Source: Neoceratodus forsteri (lineage: Eukaryota > Chordata > Ceratodontiformes > Ceratodontidae). From it: a DNA stretch of 64,000 bases. The stretch is taken from NCBI GenBank assembly GCA_016271365.2, contig CM057456.1:890688001-890752000 (forward strand), given 5' to 3'. The stretch's first letter is position 1, and every line of letters begins with the position of its first letter. The notes under the pieces are model-generated. The model made no database searches and was not told the DNA's origin. It saw only the letters and a list, made by a program, of their open reading frames with translations. Made by a program: the position numbers and the translations under genes. Of this stretch, positions 34,533-45,918 are shown piece after piece.

Positions 34533-34733
34533 GGGAGGCAGTATAGCACAGTGGGTTAAGGCTCTGAGCTGCAAATCTGGAGATCTGGGTTTGAATCCCA
34601 CAGCCCCCACTTGCATACTGGGTCACCCCGAGCAAGTCACTTAACTTCCATGTGCTCCCAGGTTGCCCCTGTAAACAAGCTTTCAGCTTAGTGTGCCACT
34701 CCTGGTTAAACAACTGAAAGAAAAAAAAACACA
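34533..34733 (+). repeat. MIR-like tRNA-derived SINE
   Basis: GGGAGGCAGTATAGCACAGTGGGTTAAGG gives an A-box-like region, GGTTTGAATCCC at 34588-34599 is a good Pol III B box, and GAGCAAGTCACTTAAC.TCC is the CORE-SINE core. The end is an A-rich tail at about 34718-34732. Better preserved than the copy at 10603. Confidence 0.8.
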
Positions 34734-35054
34734 ATATATTATTTTTCTTGCTTTATTTTGTTACTACAAGCTTTGACTAATACATCCATCCTTAAATGTA
34801 CTTTTTATAGCTTATGTGTCTGTGACCTAGGCAGAACAGCACTTAAAATTTTACACATAAATAAATAAATCATCAGTATTTATATCTTTTATCTTCAAAG
34901 CACTAAACCTATTCAAATGCACAAAACACAAGAATTTATTCTCTTCGCACATTACTGAAACTTCAGGTCCCAGAATGGCCGAGAAACAATTGCTAGACTT
35001 TACTCTTGCATGCCACTGTCATGCCCACTTCTCATGCAAACAACATATAGGATA
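34734..35054. other. no gene or repeat recognised
   Basis: A+T-rich sequence between the SINE and a long inverted repeat. Confidence 0.3.
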
Positions 35055-35203
35055 GTGCATGGGGAACGGCTGACAACAGGGCTATTCTTTCACTGAGTTG
35101 GCACTATGACTACGGATTACCTCGAGAGCGCAGCTCGAGAGGTAATCGCTGCCATAGTGCCAACGAGGTGAAAGATGCCCTGTTGTCAACTGTTCCCCAT
35201 GCA
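35055..35203. repeat. 149-bp hairpin with about 71-bp arms
   Basis: The left arm GTGCATGGGGAACGGCTGAC, AACAGGG, TTGGCACTATG and ATTACCTCGAGAG is mirrored by the right arm CTCGAGAGGTAATC, CATAGTGCCAA, CCCTGTTGTCAACTG and TTCCCCATGCAC. Only a few mismatches and small gaps occur. The loop is about 7 bp. It could be a compact fold-back MITE. I do not recognise the sequence. Confidence 0.85.
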
Positions 35204-35529
35204 CTTTTCTAGTGTATGGGGTATGTCGTTTTTGGGGAAAAAACAGTTACTAGAAGGAAAAAATGTTTACATTGTGAACGCTTTCCACGCAACCATTAGT
35301 ACTGCCCCGATATTGCTGCTTTTGCAATGTGTCCTGTCTATGGAGTGAGCCCTAACTGTCAAATGCTGCTTGAGGAATTAGTGACGATTACGCAGTACAG
35401 TAGAAAATATCATTCTGTTGTACTGTTAACGTCACTAGTGTGTGACTACTAGGTTTCGAAAACTCTCGATTTTGGTGGAGAACGACATTCCACCATACTC
35501 TATAATCAATTAGTCAAACCCTTTCGGTT

Positions 35530-35748
35530 TTGTGCTATGCACTCTTACATCACAAAGACATAAATCTTACAGAACTAAAAAAACAAATCTATCGAGACTG
35601 GATTTCTGAATTAAAACCTGTCGTTTACAGTACCTACATAGATAATACTTTACTGGCTACAAACGATGCTACAGACATGACAATAACAACATTTCTGTAT
35701 TTACATGGAAAACATCCATATAATGAACTTGTCATAGAGGATTTGTGA
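35530..35748 (+). other. unrecognised 72-codon open frame
   Basis: Begins at TTG and reads LCYALLHHKDINLTELKK, then IYRDWISELKPVVYS, ending VIEDL. It has a protein-like composition and sits 330 bp downstream of the hairpin at 35055-35203. A stop precedes it in frame at 35503. Another frame just upstream reads LYNQLVKPF, so a longer degraded frame may exist. No family recognised; it may be part of an unknown element. Confidence 0.25.
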
Positions 35749-37270
35749 CCTTCTGTCTGCATGTATCTGACAAAGGAAAAGGCACCTGCTTGATCCTTTT
35801 TTTTTTTTTTGTATGCCCAGCTTGCCCATGCATATAGAGCCAAATACTGACATGCTTAGAGTTATAACATTTCTTTTTAAATCTTGATGTCTATGTGTGT
35901 GGGGGGAGATATGCCTAGATGCAGTTTCAGGCATTCCTAAATTACTTCCCCAGGCAGCTCTGATAGCCAGTTGTTCCAACATGCTAGATCCACCTCATGC
36001 CCCCTCCCACATGAACCAAAACATGGTGGGGGTGGATCTTTAGGAGCTTCTCGGGTGGAGGCGGGGGTGGATCTTATTCCCCCCCAAAAAAATTATGCTG
36101 CCTCCCACTACTCAGGTTCCAGTTCTTGTACTGACCATTTAAGAAAGAAAATAGTGCCCTGCAACCATTGACTAACACAAAAGCATATTTGTTTGAGTCA
36201 TACCTCTCAACTGCTATGAATTCTGCATAGCACTATGATTTTCACATTCAAATTTACCCTTGCTCCTCACAGGTTTACTGATGTTCCTCATAATGTTAGA
36301 GCTATTTCTGAACACACAAAATATTAAATCATTGAACTAAGTTAATAGGGACATTCCTTATCACTAACTATGTGGGGCCCACTATCTGTAGACATAATAT
36401 TGATCAAATAAGAAAGTGCTACACATTCTGGCCCTTTGCTATGACTCTTGAAGGCCAATGCTATGATTATTAATACTATGAGGTTGAGAGGTATGGTTTG
36501 AGGGTGGAAAACATTTCTTGGAGGAGGGTAAGGCGGAGGAGACTACACCTTCAGTCAGTTCCACAGACAGAAAACATGACATCAGTCCTTTTGTACATGC
36601 AAAATGTCTGCAGGATCCACCCACTGCAGCCATAAAAATGCCACAAACAAATAAAAACATAGGAAAACCTATAAAAATACCTTGGTTACATCAGTGAAAC
36701 TGCTGCCAGTTGTGGCATACAGAAAACAAATTGCTCTCCACACAAAAGTGGTACAACATCACCTTGGAGATCTAAATCCATTAATGGCCACTAATGACCA
36801 AACATCCCCAAAGGACACCAAAACAGCCACATGGCGTTTTTTTTTTTGTTTGTTTGTTTGTTTTAGCAGTTGTATCGGCTAGCTTTTCAGCACTTTACCC
36901 TTTTAGCTGCTCTAAACAACCACTGCAGGCTGCTTACTAGTTGTCCAGACCGATTGCCATCACAAAACTGGAAGTGTCCACCTGCATTCTTTGCATTGCC
37001 ATAGCACTTGTCAACAGATTAGATTTTGACAAGGAAAAGAAAATTCCACACAGATCGGCACTGGGTCCCAGGGCAGACAGCAGGACTGGGTCAAATACAG
37101 AGAGAACATCAGGGACCAGTGCTGGGACAGTAACACACAGTTCACAGCTGCACCTCCTCACAACAGCACCACCTGCTGCCCAGAGCCCTCCAGGAACTAT
37201 TTTTGGAAAACATACTTCTCTGACATCCAAATAAAGGCATTTTCTAAAAGTTTATTTTTTTGCTGATAAA
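35749..37270. other. no gene or repeat recognised
   Basis: Contains a T14-type run near 35798, a G/C-rich patch near 36025-36090 and a (TTTG)n run near 36846. The facing 97-codon frames at 36937-37234 on both strands cannot both be real, and neither has a domain. Confidence 0.3.
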
Positions 37271-37274
37271 AAGC

Positions 37275-38275
37275 CAATTCATAATAGCAATAATGCACTC
37301 CAGGATGTGGTATGTCATGGGATATCAACACTTCTCAGGTGTGTGAGACACTCAACTGCTCACAATGCACCCAAGGAGTGACGGGATCCCTACGTTTTCC
37401 CAGCACTTGAATGCCCGACTTTAATTTGCCTGACTCCGATGTCCCATCAGGGATGCAATGCCAACAATAATTTTCCCCACTTTGATGTCCCATTAGGGAT
37501 ATGATCCTGACATTGATTTGCCCGACTATGATGTCCCTTCATGTTCCTGTCAAGCTCCCCATTTTATTTTACTTTAATTGTTAACTTTTTAGTCAGCATA
37601 GGAAACAATTCCATAATACCCCAGATGCCTGGACTCAGCAGAATCCCCTGATACCCCATATGCCTTGAGCAAATGGAATTGTTACTATCTATTACCAATA
37701 TTTACCAATAATTGAGATAGATATAAACAGCAACAAACCGGAGAGTATTCTTGACTCTAGTCAGCATAGCAAACACCAAAAACTGCAAACTGTAAGCTGT
37801 ACCTAGTGGGCCTTAGATGGTTTGTGAGCATTGTGCAAGCATGGAGCAGGGCGGGAGCATGGAGCTAGCACTGGGTAGCGAGACAAGCGAGACAGAGAGA
37901 GACACACATTTGTTTTAAGAACACAAAATCGCAAGAGAGAGAGAGACACACACATTAGTACACAGCTTTTCAGTTTGGGTTTTCCTTTGCACTAGAAGGG
38001 GACATGGTGACTACAGGACTTCAGTTTTCATGCTGTGGATTGGTGCAGACTCTTGTGGACTAGCAACAGCCAGCAATTTTGGTAGTTTTAAAAAAGACTG
38101 TGCTAACTATTGTCAGGATTTCAGTTGCAGGTAAAAAGAACCAGACAGCAAGATTAAAGTCAGGATTTTGGCATCTGGAAAATAAGCATCATGCAGTTAC
38201 ATGACAAGAAAACATGCCAGACCCAGCAAGACGATATCCCATGATATACCACACCCTGTTGTGCAGTATTGCTTA
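37275..38275. repeat. inverted repeat about 1 kb across
   Basis: TGTGGTATGTCATGGGATATC near 37305 and its inverted counterpart GATATCCCATGATATACCACA near 38231 differ at one position, and weaker matches extend outward. The interior has a repeated GATGTCCCATYAGGGAT motif (about 37438, 37485, 37530), a (GA)n/(GAGACA)n patch near 37880-37955, and no coding frame. Possibly a non-autonomous DNA element. Confidence 0.5.
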
Positions 38276-38829
38276 ATTGTGTCACACCTTTGGCACCCAC
38301 CACCCCACCTTCCCCATGAACTCACAGTCCCATGAGTTTCCCTAACAGTCACTACTAATGAAAGCTGCCTGACCATGCCCCTCACACCCCACCTTTTACT
38401 CTAGCACGTCTTCTCTGCTCAGCCTCCCATCACCCCATTTCCCTTATACTTTATCACCCTTCTTCCCCACCCTTCCCCTCTACTGCAGTACCTACCTCTC
38501 TCTCTTTCTCGTACCTCCTTTCTTCACCACACTGCCAGGTATCCCCATCCCTCTGAACTACTGACAAAGCACTTAATGGTTGCTTATTCCCCACCCATAA
38601 AGTTTTTTTTGTTGTTATTTTAACTTGTACCTATGTTTTGAGTTATTCTGTAAGTTCTGAATCCAAACTGTATTGTTTCTTGTGATGTACCTTTGTTTTC
38701 TCCTATTGTACATTGTTTTGCAATCTATGACATAGAACCTTTGTAAAAGCGCTTGCCCTCAAAGGTCTTTTCTGAATCACTAAATAAATAGAAATAAATA
38801 AACACCTTTGGAACTGTAAGCCGTCTGTA
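38276..38829. other. no gene recognised
   Basis: C/T-rich to A+T-rich sequence. Two AATAAA-like signals occur near 38780-38800; nothing coding is visible. Confidence 0.3.
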
Positions 38830-39229
38830 TCAGGGCCACTTGGAAACTTTTGCTAACCAGGGGCCACCCACGATAACCTGCAACATCACTGCCTATATAA
38901 TCGTGGGTGGCCCCATTGCTCCTCACTACCCTGCTAGAGATAACCTTGGAGGGTATCTTACTGTGTGGAACCAGGAGACCAAATCAGTACCAGGCACACA
39001 AGCAGAGGCATGGAACTGGGCACATAGTTTATATAAGGCATTCATAGACACCTCCAAACAAGGCAATGGACAAGCCTGGCAGCTTATACCTCAGAAGGGG
39101 GGGAACGAGGATGGGTGTGCTGTGGCCCAATGGAGGATCTACTGTTACGGTGAGTACCTGTTCTATCCTCTTCAAGGATATCGCTTCCATTGGGCCATAC
39201 CTTTGGAATGATTCCCAAGCAGTGCAAAG
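38830..39229 (-). mobile_element. probable 3' terminal region of the DIRS element with nested palindromes
   Basis: Lies directly after the end of the tyrosine recombinase on the minus strand. Holds a perfect 15-bp inverted repeat (GGGGCCACCCACGAT at 38860-38874 and its complement at 38900-38914) and a 12-bp one (TGGCCCAATGGA at 39123-39134 and its complement at 39186-39197). DIRS elements end in inverted repeats and an internal complementary region, so such structure is expected here, but I did not find the matching sequence at the other end. Confidence 0.4.
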
Positions 39230-40082
39230 TACTCAAGGAGGATGGCAAAGTCTGATATGGCATAATGACAGAAGGTCTTGCAGTACTACAAGACCAAAGC
39301 CAGTGTAGCTATGAGAGATGATGTCTAGACTGTAGTGTTTAGTGAAGGTATGCACAGTGTTCCATGTAGCAGCAGCACATACGTCAAGCTGCAGAAACAT
39401 TCTGAAAACAAGCAACAGAGGAGGCTATACCACACATAGAGTGGTCACGTACAGCACAAGGAAGTTACTTACTGTTCTTCCCATAATAGAGCATAATACA
39501 CTTAGCCAACCATTTGGACAAGCACTGTTTAGACACAGTGGTGCCTTCTTTCCCAGGGGTGAATTAAACAAATAAGCTTTCTGCTGTCCTTAGTGTGATC
39601 AGGATAGGAACACAGTGTTCTATGCACATCAAATGTATGGAGCAATGCCTCGCTTTTTGTATCATGTTCTGGATAATAGACAGGAAGGTGTATGATCTGA
39701 TTCAGTGTAAAATCAGACACCACCATAGGTAGAAAATGAGTATTGGTCTGTGAAGACACCCTTTCCCTGTGGAAAATCAAATAAGAAACCTCATGCATCA
39801 GAGACTGAAGCTCATAAATCCTATGAACAGAAGTCATAGCAAACAAAGACAGTTTTTTTCCATGAAAGGAAACATCTCATGGTTGCAGCATGCTCAGATT
39901 GCACCATGGTAACATTTTCCAAAATAAAACTGAGGACTCAAGGTGAAACCAGTTTGCAAATCATGGGAGGCATGTGCAGAATACCCTTCAAAAATGTATG
40001 GTACACTTCTAGTTGGGCCTCTGTATGACCATCAGTAGGGGCATGGAAGGCAGAAAAAGCAGTCAAGTGTACCTTAATGGAT
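39230..40082 (-). pseudogene. DIRS tyrosine recombinase, C-terminal part
   Basis: Minus frames 39529-39846 and 39233-39415 read as the catalytic half of a DIRS integrase of the tyrosine recombinase type: LFAMTSVHRIYELQSL carries the first catalytic Arg region (SARRISELQAL in active copies), then VVSDFTLNQIIHLP, LHTFDVHRTL, and finally DVCAAATWNTVHTFTKHY, which holds the WxxxHTFxxHY end with the nucleophile region, followed by SLDI. This enzyme class recombines a circular cDNA into the genome without making target duplications. Several frame breaks. The N-terminal part lies beyond the CR1, at 43084 upwards. Confidence 0.85.
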
Positions 40083-43000
40083 GAGAACTAGAGACCAGAG
40101 TCAGACAGGGACAGAAGGTAAGGTAAGGAAAAAGGTCCTATTCCCCATACAATGCGCAGGGGAAAAGATGGACCTCACCCCACAACTAACGCACCTAAAT
40201 CTGGCCAATGGAAAATCATATACACAAATGCCCACAGTCTGGGAAACAAGATCCCAGACCTGGAGGCAACAATGACAGAGGCTAAACTGAACATAGTAGC
40301 CATTAGCGAGACATGGTTCACCAGTAACTACGCTTGGGAGACTTCAGTACCCGGCTATGTACTGTTCAGAAGAGACTGAGCTGAAAAAAGGAGGGGAAGT
40401 GGCCCTTTATGTCAATGAAAATATCGAAGCTACAGAAATTCAGAAAACAAATAAGGAGCCAAAAGAACTGTGGGTCACCCTGGAAACAGGAAATGGGACA
40501 GCCATATGAACTGGGGTTGTCTACAGGCCTCCAGACCAGGGGGAGGACATAGACACATTACTGTTAGAAGATAGACAAAACATGACAGGTAAAGGGGAGG
40601 TTCTGATAATGGAAGACTTCAACGTGCCAGATACAGATTGATCAATACCAGCAGGAACATCCACCAGAACTAGGCACATAGTGGATTCCCTGCAGGGGGA
40701 GGGCCTCAAACAATTGGTACAACAACCCACAAGAGACAGAGCTATCCTGGATCTAGCACTGACTAACAGGGAAAGGATTGCAGGTCTCCAGGTAGAAGGT
40801 CACCTGGGGGCCAGTGACTATCACAAGATATGGTTCAATATGGCAACTACAACTAAATGATCCCATTCCAAGGCAAAAATATGGGACTTCAGAGGAGCTG
40901 ACTTTGATAAGATGGCCAACAGAGTTAAGCTAGCCTTGGCAAGAAGAACTACAGGTGAGGAGGTACAGGCAAAGTGGGCAAGCATTAATGATGCAATACT
41001 TGAAGCAACATCCCATTGTGTTAGGGAGAAAAGCAAGAGCAAAAGAAGGAGGAAACAACTTTGGCTCTCAAAAACAGTAGCAGAAAAGGTCAGAACCAAA
41101 AGGTTGACCTTCAGGAAATACAAGGGAATGCAGCAGGATGAAGATAGGGAGGCATACCAAACTTCCCTAAGGGAAGCAGGGAAGGCAGTAAGGCAGGCAA
41201 AGGCCCAAACTGAGGAAACGTTAGCATGAACAGTAAAAGAAGGGGACAAGAATTTCTATAGATACATTAGTGAAAGGAGAAAGTCCAGAGGGGGTATTGC
41301 TAAGATCAAAGGGGATAAGGAGGAGTGTATGAAGGAGGACCAAGGAAAAGCATCTATCCTAAATGGATACTTCCGCTTAGTATTTACTGAGGAGAAGGTA
41401 GGACAGGGCCCACAGTTCAGCATCATGGACACAGAGGGGAGAGAGATGTGCACAAGTCCCTTCACAAAAGAAAGGGTGCTACAAGAGCTCAATAAGCTCT
41501 GGGTTGACAAGGCAATGGGATCTGATGGCATACATCCCAGGGAGTTAACGGTGGAACTATCAGAACCAGTAGCAGAACTGTTTAGTGAGTCTCTGAGCAC
41601 AGGAGAGGTCCCAGAAGACTGGAGAAGGGCTCATGTGATCCCACTCCTCAAGAGTGGCAGGAGGGGGCAAGGCAGGGAACTACAGACCAGTCAGTCTTAC
41701 CTCAGTAGTGGGCCAGATTATGGAGGCACTCCTTAAAGAAAGGATAGTGCAACACCTGGAATCCATAGGAGCACAGGATCCAAGACAGCATGGGTTTACA
41801 ACAAGAAGGTCCTGTCAAACTAATCTCATATATTTTTTGGGCTGGGTAACCAGAGTGGTGGATCAAGGGGGTGCAGTTGATGTCACCTACCTTGACTTCA
41901 AGCAAAGCTTTCGATACTGTTCCACATAGAAGATTGATTAATAAGCTGGGTAGGATCGAGGTGAGTCAGAAGTTGGTCAACTGGGTGGCAAACTGGTAGG
42001 TGGGTAGAAAATAGAGAGTGGTGGTAAATGGTATACAGTCAGAAGAGATGCAAGTCACAAGTGGGCTACCTCAGGGATCAGTCCTGAAGCCAGTCCTCTT
42101 CAATATCTTCATCAGTGACATTGCAGATGAACTGAAGGGTAAGGTTTGCCTATTTGCAGATGATACCAAGATCTGCAACAGAGTAGATGATCCAGACAGG
42201 GTAGGCAGAATGAGAAGAGATCTGGAAAAACTGGCAAAATGGTCTGAAGAGTGGCAGCTGGGGTTTAACGTAAAGAAGTGCAAGTTCATGCACATAAGGA
42301 AGAGAATCCCTGAAGCCACCTATAGGTTGGGAGGGGAGTTGCTGGCAATCACAAGAGAAGAAAGAGACTTGGGCATCATCATCACAGATGACCTGAAATC
42401 ATCCAAGCAGATCACTAAAGCAGTAGATAAGGCTAGAGGGATGTTGGGGTGTATTAGTAGGGGTATCACAAGTCGTAACAGGGAGGTAATAATCCCTCTT
42501 TACAAGACACTGGTTAGGCCCTATCTGGAGTACTGCATGCAGTACCAGAGGCCACACCTGCACAAAGACATTAACAAAATGGAGGCAGTCCAAAGAAGGG
42601 CAACCAAAATGGTGCAGGAACTGTATCAGAAAACATGAGGACAGATTAACGGAGCTCAATACATATATATATACCCTAGAGCAAAGGAGGGAGAGATGTG
42701 ATATGCTCGAAACATTCAAATATCTTAAGGGCAGGTGAAAGAGTCTAACATGTTTCAATATAAGAAAACTAGCAGGACAAGAGGACACAGCATGAAATTA
42801 GAGGGAGGACAATTAAGGGGTATTATAAAGAAGTTATTTTTCACAGAAAGGGTGGTGGATGCATGAAACAGCCTACCTCAGGAAGTGGTGGATATGAATA
42901 CAGTGCAGGACTTCAAACAGGCATGGGATAGGCATAAGGGAGCAATACAGATGAATATGAATAAAAAGGACATTGACAGAGTAAAGGCCCATGGCACATC

Positions 43001-43083
43001 CATAAGGTAGAAAAAATGGGCAGACTAGATGGGCCTTGCGGTCCTTATCTTCCATCAGCTTCTACATTTCTATGTTTCTATGT
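40083..43083 (+). mobile_element. CR1 LINE, ORF2 nearly complete, inserted in the DIRS
   Basis: Starts with the apurinic-type endonuclease (KIIYTNAHSLGNKIPDLEA, AISETWF at 40200-40330; broken GDFN-type box at about 40612; LDLALTN near 40750). A basic linker follows at 40912-41229, then RT in four overlapping frames: GSDGIHPREL (41520), NYRPVSLTSVVGQIMEALL (41672), YLDFKQSF (41890) and LPQGSVLKPVLFNIFISDI with FADDTKI (42070-42175). C-terminal text follows (GCISRGITSRNREVIIPLY, VRPYLEYCMQY). It ends with the tail CTTATCTTCCATCAGCTTCT and TTTCTATG repeats. ORF1 is absent. The EN and RT frames are broken by stops. Confidence 0.92.
42018..42638 (+). pseudogene. CR1 reverse transcriptase, catalytic to C-terminal part
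   Basis: A 206-codon open frame, the longest intact RT piece in the window. It contains LPQGSVLKPVLFN, FADDTKICNRVDD (catalytic Asp pair kept), WQLGFNVKKCKFMHI, ERDLGIIITDDLK and [12 protein letters not shown]. It begins downstream of the RT fingers and cannot act alone. The complete FADD box and single frame suggest a fairly young copy. Confidence 0.85.
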
Positions 43084-45292
43084 AAGGCCAGCAGAGTATT
43101 CACAAGACACATAAATGGATCCACTAATTGGGAAGCACACAATATGGAGAAGTGTTTCCATTTCAAAGAATAGGTGTGTCTTGTAGGAGGCTTTCTTGCT
43201 GTAAGCGAGACATCAACCACCAGTGGGGAACCACAAAACAGGAAATGGTTATGTTTTCAGAAGCCATGCATGCAGATGCAGGGACCAGAGGTCAGGATAG
43301 ACCAGAGACCCTCAAGCTTGTGACAGCAGACCCCGACAAAAGAGGAGCTGAACAGGAGGCTCCACTGCGAGATGCAGCAGAATTAGAAACCAAATCTGGT
43401 GAGGCCAGAAGGATACCACCAATACTGGGGTGGCTTGCTCCACCTGAAGCTTGAGCACAACACTCTGTATGAGAGGAATCAGAGAAAAAAAGGTATAAAG
43501 TATTCTATCTTTCCATGAAAGGAACAATGCTTCCTGCTAAAAAACTCCATGCCCTGAAGTGAGCGAGCAGAAACCTAAGTTTTGTTTTGTGTGTGGATGC
43601 AAAAAGGTCCAATTCTGGACAACCTCATCTTACAAATAGGTAATTTACCATGAAGGTCAGCAGTTGCCATTCATGCAGTAGGGACTGAGACCTCCTGAGC
43701 CTGTCTGCCAAGATGTTTTGTACACCTGGGAGAAACACAGCTAATAGCTGAAGGTCATGAGACATCACTCAGTACATACTCTTAACGCTTCCCTGCATAG
43801 GTGTTAAGAGTGAGTGCCCCCTTGCTTGTTTATGTAGTGCATGACACTGACATTGTCTGTTTGAATCAGCAAGGGACCAGAGATAACATGCTCCTGGAAA
43901 GCCTGGAGACCAAGTGGAACAGCCTGCATCTCCAGAACACTGAAATGGACAGTCAAGTCCAGACTGGTTCAGGACCCTTGGATCTGACAGGATCCAAGAT
44001 GGGCAACCCAGTCAGATCCCGAGGCATCTGTTGTGAGGATCTTCATGGGAGTTGAGGCAAAGAACAGGACACCCTGTAACAAGTTCTGGCAGTGCATCCA
44101 CCAGACTAGAGCACGCTGGAGAGATGAACATGATGAGGACCATTTGTTCCAGCTCATCCATCAGATGATCACACTGTATCCAAAGAGTCCAATGCAGTAT
44201 GTGCATATGGAGATGGGCAAAGAGAACCCTAATGATGGCAGCAGTCTTCAACCCCAGGAAATATAACATAGTCTGAGCTGACACATAATGACTCCTGTGT
44301 ATTAGCTGGGCCTGGGCAGCAAAAGCTTTTACCCTATCTGCGGCAGGAAGACACTGCCCATTGTGTGTCCAGCACCACATCAATATACTGAAGGAGCTGA
44401 CAAGGAACAAGTAGGGATTTCAGTACGTTCACTGTAGCACCCAGTTCCTCGAACAATTGTCTTGTTCTGGACAATGTGTATAGACTTGCATCCCTAGATG
44501 GGGCCTTCAGGAGCCAGTCATCTAGATGCAGGAACTCATAAAGCCCTTCCCTCTGAAGGGCTGCTACTACAAACACTAAGCATTTCATAAATATCTGCAG
44601 TGCTGAGGATAAACCAAAGGGCAAGACCTGGAACTGATAATGGCAGCAGGAAGGGGAGGCACACCCTTGTGGCACTTGTACATCTTGATATGAAGGTATG
44701 TGTTCTTCATGTCCAGAGCACAAAGCGAGTCCTCATTTTGTAATAGGGAGATGAGAATCTGAAAAGACACCATTCAAAACTTTTTGTATTTGATGAACAG
44801 GTTTAGATCTCTGAGGTCCAGTATAGGATGTAGATCTCCTGTCCACTTGGGAATCAGGAAGTATCTGGAATAGAACCCCTTGTTTCTTTCTTGGGTAGGA
44901 ATGAGTCTGATAGCTCACTTGTGCATAAGCGACTCAACCTCCTCTAGCAGAAGGGACAAAGTGACTCAGAGGATAATGTTTAAGAGGCAGAGGGTGAACT
45001 GGATGGGTAGAAAGCAACTCCAGAGCAGGCCCATTTTCCACTATTTCCAGGACTCATTTACCCATAATGATCTCCCTCCACTCTGACAGATTGAGGGAGA
45101 GCAGCCCACACTTGCACCCCTGGAGACAACAGTGGATGGGGAGGAAGTTGGGAGTCAGAAGATACCAAGCATGGTTGGGGTGCCTCCTTGACCGATATTG
45201 GGAACTGGGGGGGGGGGTGCCACCACGGTTCTGTACACAGGGCTGCTGATGGGAGGTAGGGCAACCACAGGCAGCAGGTCTGTGAAATGAGC
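43084..45292 (-). pseudogene. DIRS reverse transcriptase and RNase H, with the start of the recombinase
   Basis: Minus-strand text runs in DIRS order. At 45090-44770: VESLMHKCAIRLIPTQERNK, FYSRYFLIPKWTGDLHPILD, LCALDMKNTYLHIK. At 44723-44334: FQVLPFGLSSALQIF and the catalytic HLDDWLLKAPS, LVPCQLLQYI. At 44410-43969: AQTMLYFLGLKTA, LTTDASGSDWVAHLG (RNase H first Asp). At about 43700-43500: ILADRLRRSQ, PELDLFAS. The RT Asp pair is kept, but stops and frameshifts separate the blocks. Recombinase N-terminal text follows until the CR1 at 43083. Confidence 0.88.
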
Positions 45293-45918
45293 TCTCACAT
45301 GGCAGAGAGCAATATTAGACCTGGTTCTCACTAGTGGTGACAGAATAATAGATCTGTCAGTGGGCAGTTATCTAGGGTCCAGAGACCACTATACAGTGTG
45401 GTTTTAGGTGAAGACAGAAGTAGAGTCAAGCCACACAAAATTAAGGGTCCTGGATTTCAAAAGGGCTGACTTTGCAAAATTGGGGAACACCTCAAGAAAA
45501 TCCTGGCGAAGGTGGAGGGAGTAGAGAAACAGTGGGAGACACTTAAAGGAGCCACAGCAGAGGCAACAAGCCTCCGTGTAAAGCAAGTCAACAAAGCAAA
45601 AAGAAGATAAAAATACTATGGTTTTCTAAAGATGTGGCAGGGAAGGTTTAAAAAAAAGAAACAGGCATTCAGAAAGAACAAGGAAACACATAGGAAGGGA
45701 GACAGGGAACTGTATCAAGCAAAGCAGAAGAAAAGTGGGAAAAGTAGTCAGGAGCGCAAAGGCGCAAACTGAAGAAAGAATAGCACAATCAGGAAAAGAA
45801 GGAGACAAAACCTTCTTCAGGTGTATCAGGGAAAGGAAAAAGACCAAGGGAGGGATTGTGAGGCTAAATAAGTTGAGCAGTCTGGGAGTTGATCCCAAGG
45901 TAGTGAACTGGGTCTTTT
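45293..45918 (+). mobile_element. CR1 LINE, part 1 (endonuclease end, linker, internal deletion)
   Basis: Reads ILDLVLTSGDR, GSRDHYTVWF (end of endonuclease), then a basic linker (KKIKILWFSKDVAGKV-like, 45600-45650) and SGKEGDKTFFRCIRERKKT. Immediately after GGIVRLNK the text jumps to LGVDPKVVNWV. Comparison with 40083-43083 shows that about 600 bp covering the first half of RT is missing. A Rex1-like LINE then interrupts the copy. Confidence 0.8.

Noticed and set aside
36937..37234. 97-codon open frames facing each other on both strands
   Set aside because: They occupy the same bases, have no domain or splice signals, and lie in unassigned sequence.
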